Part shown: one piece after another, positions 3,857-5,536 of the stretch
Numbering within the stretch: the stretch's first letter is position 1
Layout of the letters: each line of letters starts with the position of its first letter
Assembly (NCBI GenBank): GCA_020050375.1
Contig: JAGVKR010000123.1
Location: 1 to 5,536 of the forward strand
Reading direction: 5' to 3'
DNA: 5,536 nucleotides
Source of the DNA: Planctomycetales bacterium
GTDB taxonomy: Bacteria; Planctomycetota; Planctomycetia; Planctomycetales; Planctomycetaceae
Translations under genes and position numbers: made by a program
Notes under the pieces: model-generated
Databases searched by the model: none
Seen by the model: only the letters and a program-made list of their open reading frames with translations
What the model was told of the DNA's origin: nothing

Positions 3857-5536
3857 GTGTCAGCGACCCTGGTCCGGAGGCTGCCGTTGTTTCTGCTGCC
3901 TGTTTCCGCCCTGATTGATTTCGTGCACAGCAGTGTATCCGGCGGATTCGTCGTGGCGCTCGCGGTCATTTGCCTGTTGCAGTACGTCCTGCACATGCAT
4001 CGGATGAATCTGGCGCGGCGTGAGCGCGAGCAGTGTCATCGCGACATGTCCGGCGTCGAAAGCGAATTGATCGCCGCGCGGCGCGACCGCTCGCTGACGA
4101 CGCACGAAAACCAGGTGCTGCGCGAGTTCCTGAGCGAATCGGATTGCGGCCAGGCTCTGAAGAATCTGCTGCGGCGGCTGGCGCCGAACTTCGACGAAGG
4201 TTGCGCTGCCTGTCTGCGCTCCCGTCCGTCCGGCTGGTCGATCGAGCAGAGCACGGGGCTGACGGCGACGTCCCCGGGAGGGATCGAAGTCGATCGGGTG
4301 TTCCATTCGCGTCTCTTGCGCGGTGAGCCGGTCGTCCTGGCGGGCGAGCTGCTGCAGTCGAGCCGGCTGTGGGGCAGCCTCCCGCACGCCGCCCGAATCA
4401 AGATCCGCGAATTGTATTTGTTCGGAATCGGGAGTCAGGAGGAGCTCTTCGGCTCGTTTGTCACGACGGGGCTTTTGTGTCAGATCGGGGATTGGCCCAG
4501 GCAGCTTGAATCAACGGCCCGCGTCCTGTCGGCCGTCTCGGGCAGCCTCCGTGACCGCTGGCGGCTGGAGTCGCGTCAGCACGAGCTGCAATCGCGTGAC
4601 GAGATGCTTTCGTTGCGGAGCATTGCCGATCGGAATTTCGAGTCCCCGCTGCGGATGATCGGAGAATTCGTCGAGCAGGCCGCCGCCAAGATTCAGGCCG
4701 ACCGGGCCACTCTGTTCCTTTCCAGCCGCAATCAGGCGCCCCAGTTCCGTGCGCTGGTCCGATGCGGCGCAGCGCTTCCGGCCGGCGTGAAAGAACAATG
4801 GTATCCCTCCGAAGACCGGCTCGCCGTCACCGCCATGGCGCTTGACAAACCAGCGTACTACTCGGCCGGCGACCTGCAGCAGGCGGAGCTCAAAGGCCCG
4901 TTCGGTGCGGCGATGCTCATCCCCATCCTGCAGGAAGAGCGGACCATCGGGCTCTTGGTGTTCACGCGCCGGCAAGCGCAGGATTTTTCGGTCGCGCAGC
5001 AGCAATTGGCCACCTGGTCGGGGTCGCTGCTGGCAGAACTGATCCCCCGCATCGTGAATCACGCCGTCGTTGCCCGTCAGGCGCGAATCGACGCGCTGAC
5101 GCAATTGGCCAATCGGGGCAGCTTCGACCGCCAGATCGCGCAGGAGATGGAGAGTGCGCGGTCCAGTCGAAACCCGTTGTCGCTGCTGCTGCTCGATCTC
5201 GACCGGTTCAAATCGATCAACGATCGCTATGGGCATCGCGGTGGCGACGCGGTTTTGCGCGGGGCCGCCGCGCTCGTCCGCGAATGCGTCCAGAATGTCC
5301 GTGTCGCCGATCGCTTCCCCGGTGCGAATCCCTTTGTCGCCCGCTACGGCGGTGAAGAGTTGGCTGTTCTCCTTCCACGACTGCCGATCGAGGCGGCCCG
5401 GCGGATTGGTGAATCGATCTGCAGCAATCTCCGCGAGACGCCGATCGATTTCGAAGGGGAGCCGATCTCGGTCACGACCAGCATCGGCCTGGCCGGATTC
5501 CCCGATCATGCCGATTCCGTCGACGATCTGGTCGCG
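3857..5536 (+). CDS. Membrane-anchored GAF-GAF-GGDEF diguanylate cyclase (3' end outside window)
   Basis: The protein is predicted to make the second messenger cyclic di-GMP from two GTP. From GTG 3857, 560 residues are visible with no stop. The order is a hydrophobic N-terminus with a membrane helix at about 29-46 and possibly another at 9-23; a charged helical linker to about 88; a divergent GAF-like region (about 89-235); a clearer GAF domain (about 260-396); and a GGDEF domain from about 410, opening with LTQLANRGSFD (414-424). Catalytic features are D447 in DLDRFK, N455, GHRGGD (459-464) and GGEEL (498-502), so activity is expected. The RxxD motif (R482-D485), normally the product-inhibition site, is separated from RYGGEE by a seven-residue insertion. 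The start is GTG 3857 or TTG 3854, directly after an in-frame TGA (3851-3853), and lacks a Shine-Dalgarno sequence. The missing end should be the last few dozen residues of the GGDEF fold. Confidence 0.9.
   Translation, partial: MSATLVRRLPLFLLPVSALIDFVHSSVSGGFVVALAVICLLQYVLHMHRMNLARREREQCHRDMSGVESELIAARRDRSLTTHENQVLREFLSESDCGQALKNLLRRLAPNFDEGCAACLRSRPSGWSIEQSTGLTATSPGGIEVDRVFHSRLLRGEPVVLAGELLQSSRLWGSLPHAARIKIRELYLFGIGSQEELFGSFVTTGLLCQIGDWPRQLESTARVLSAVSGSLRDRWRLESRQHELQSRDEMLSLRSIADRNFESPLRMIGEFVEQAAAKIQADRATLFLSSRNQAPQFRALVRCGAALPAGVKEQWYPSEDRLAVTAMALDKPAYYSAGDLQQAELKGPFGAAMLIPILQEERTIGLLVFTRRQAQDFSVAQQQLATWSGSLLAELIPRIVNHAVVARQARIDALTQLANRGSFDRQIAQEMESARSSRNPLSLLLLDLDRFKSINDRYGHRGGDAVLRGAAALVRECVQNVRVADRFPGANPFVARYGGEELAVLLPRLPIEAARRIGESICSNLRETPIDFEGEPISVTTSIGLAGFPDHADSVDDLVA

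Noticed and set aside
4511..5509. A 332-codon minus-strand frame opposite the cyclase gene
   Set aside because: It is antisense to confident GAF and GGDEF coding sequence, and its composition is that of a codon-position shadow.

Overview
The window reads as part of a GC-rich (about 60% by eye) chromosome, most likely from a planctomycete-type bacterium. That assignment is an inference. It rests on non-ATG starts with weak or absent Shine-Dalgarno sequences, a sigma-54 regulator lacking a sensor domain, degenerate short tandem repeats between genes, and the general look of the glutamyl-tRNA reductase. No rRNA, tRNA, CRISPR, insertion sequence or phage gene is visible. All four genes lie on the + strand.

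Layout. Positions 1-157 are a leader with A-tracts, a possible sigma-70-type promoter, an overlapping sigma-54-type (-24/-12) promoter and a hairpin. They precede a sigma-54-dependent activator (158-1240) built only of an AAA+ domain and a Fis-type HTH. The next 300 bases (1241-1540) contain no gene. They hold a drifting 7-bp tandem repeat whose end has a G-quadruplex pattern, a hairpin, an 8-bp pyrimidine-rich tandem repeat and a TATAAT box. Next come an eight-helix CcsA/HemX-family membrane protein (1541-2443) and hemA, glutamyl-tRNA reductase (2440-3714). The two overlap by four bases (GTGA) and almost certainly form one heme-synthesis transcription unit. A 139-base gap with several overlapping dyads and a weak terminator-like hairpin follows. 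The last gene is a membrane-anchored GAF-GAF-GGDEF diguanylate cyclase (3857 onward), cut by the window end just before its last few dozen residues.

How they fit together. The ccsA-like gene and hemA form a familiar pair: HemA makes glutamate-1-semialdehyde precursor for tetrapyrroles, and a HemX/CcsA-type membrane partner is often encoded beside it. The regulator and the cyclase have no evident biochemical link to heme and look like independent neighbours.

Most of the window is ordinary core and signalling genes. The points most worth checking are the promoter/hairpin arrangement before the sigma-54 activator, the paired tandem repeats upstream of the heme operon, the GAFTSA variant of the sigma-54 contact loop, and a seven-residue insertion between the RxxD motif and the active-site loop of the cyclase. 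I found no convincing undescribed multi-gene system.
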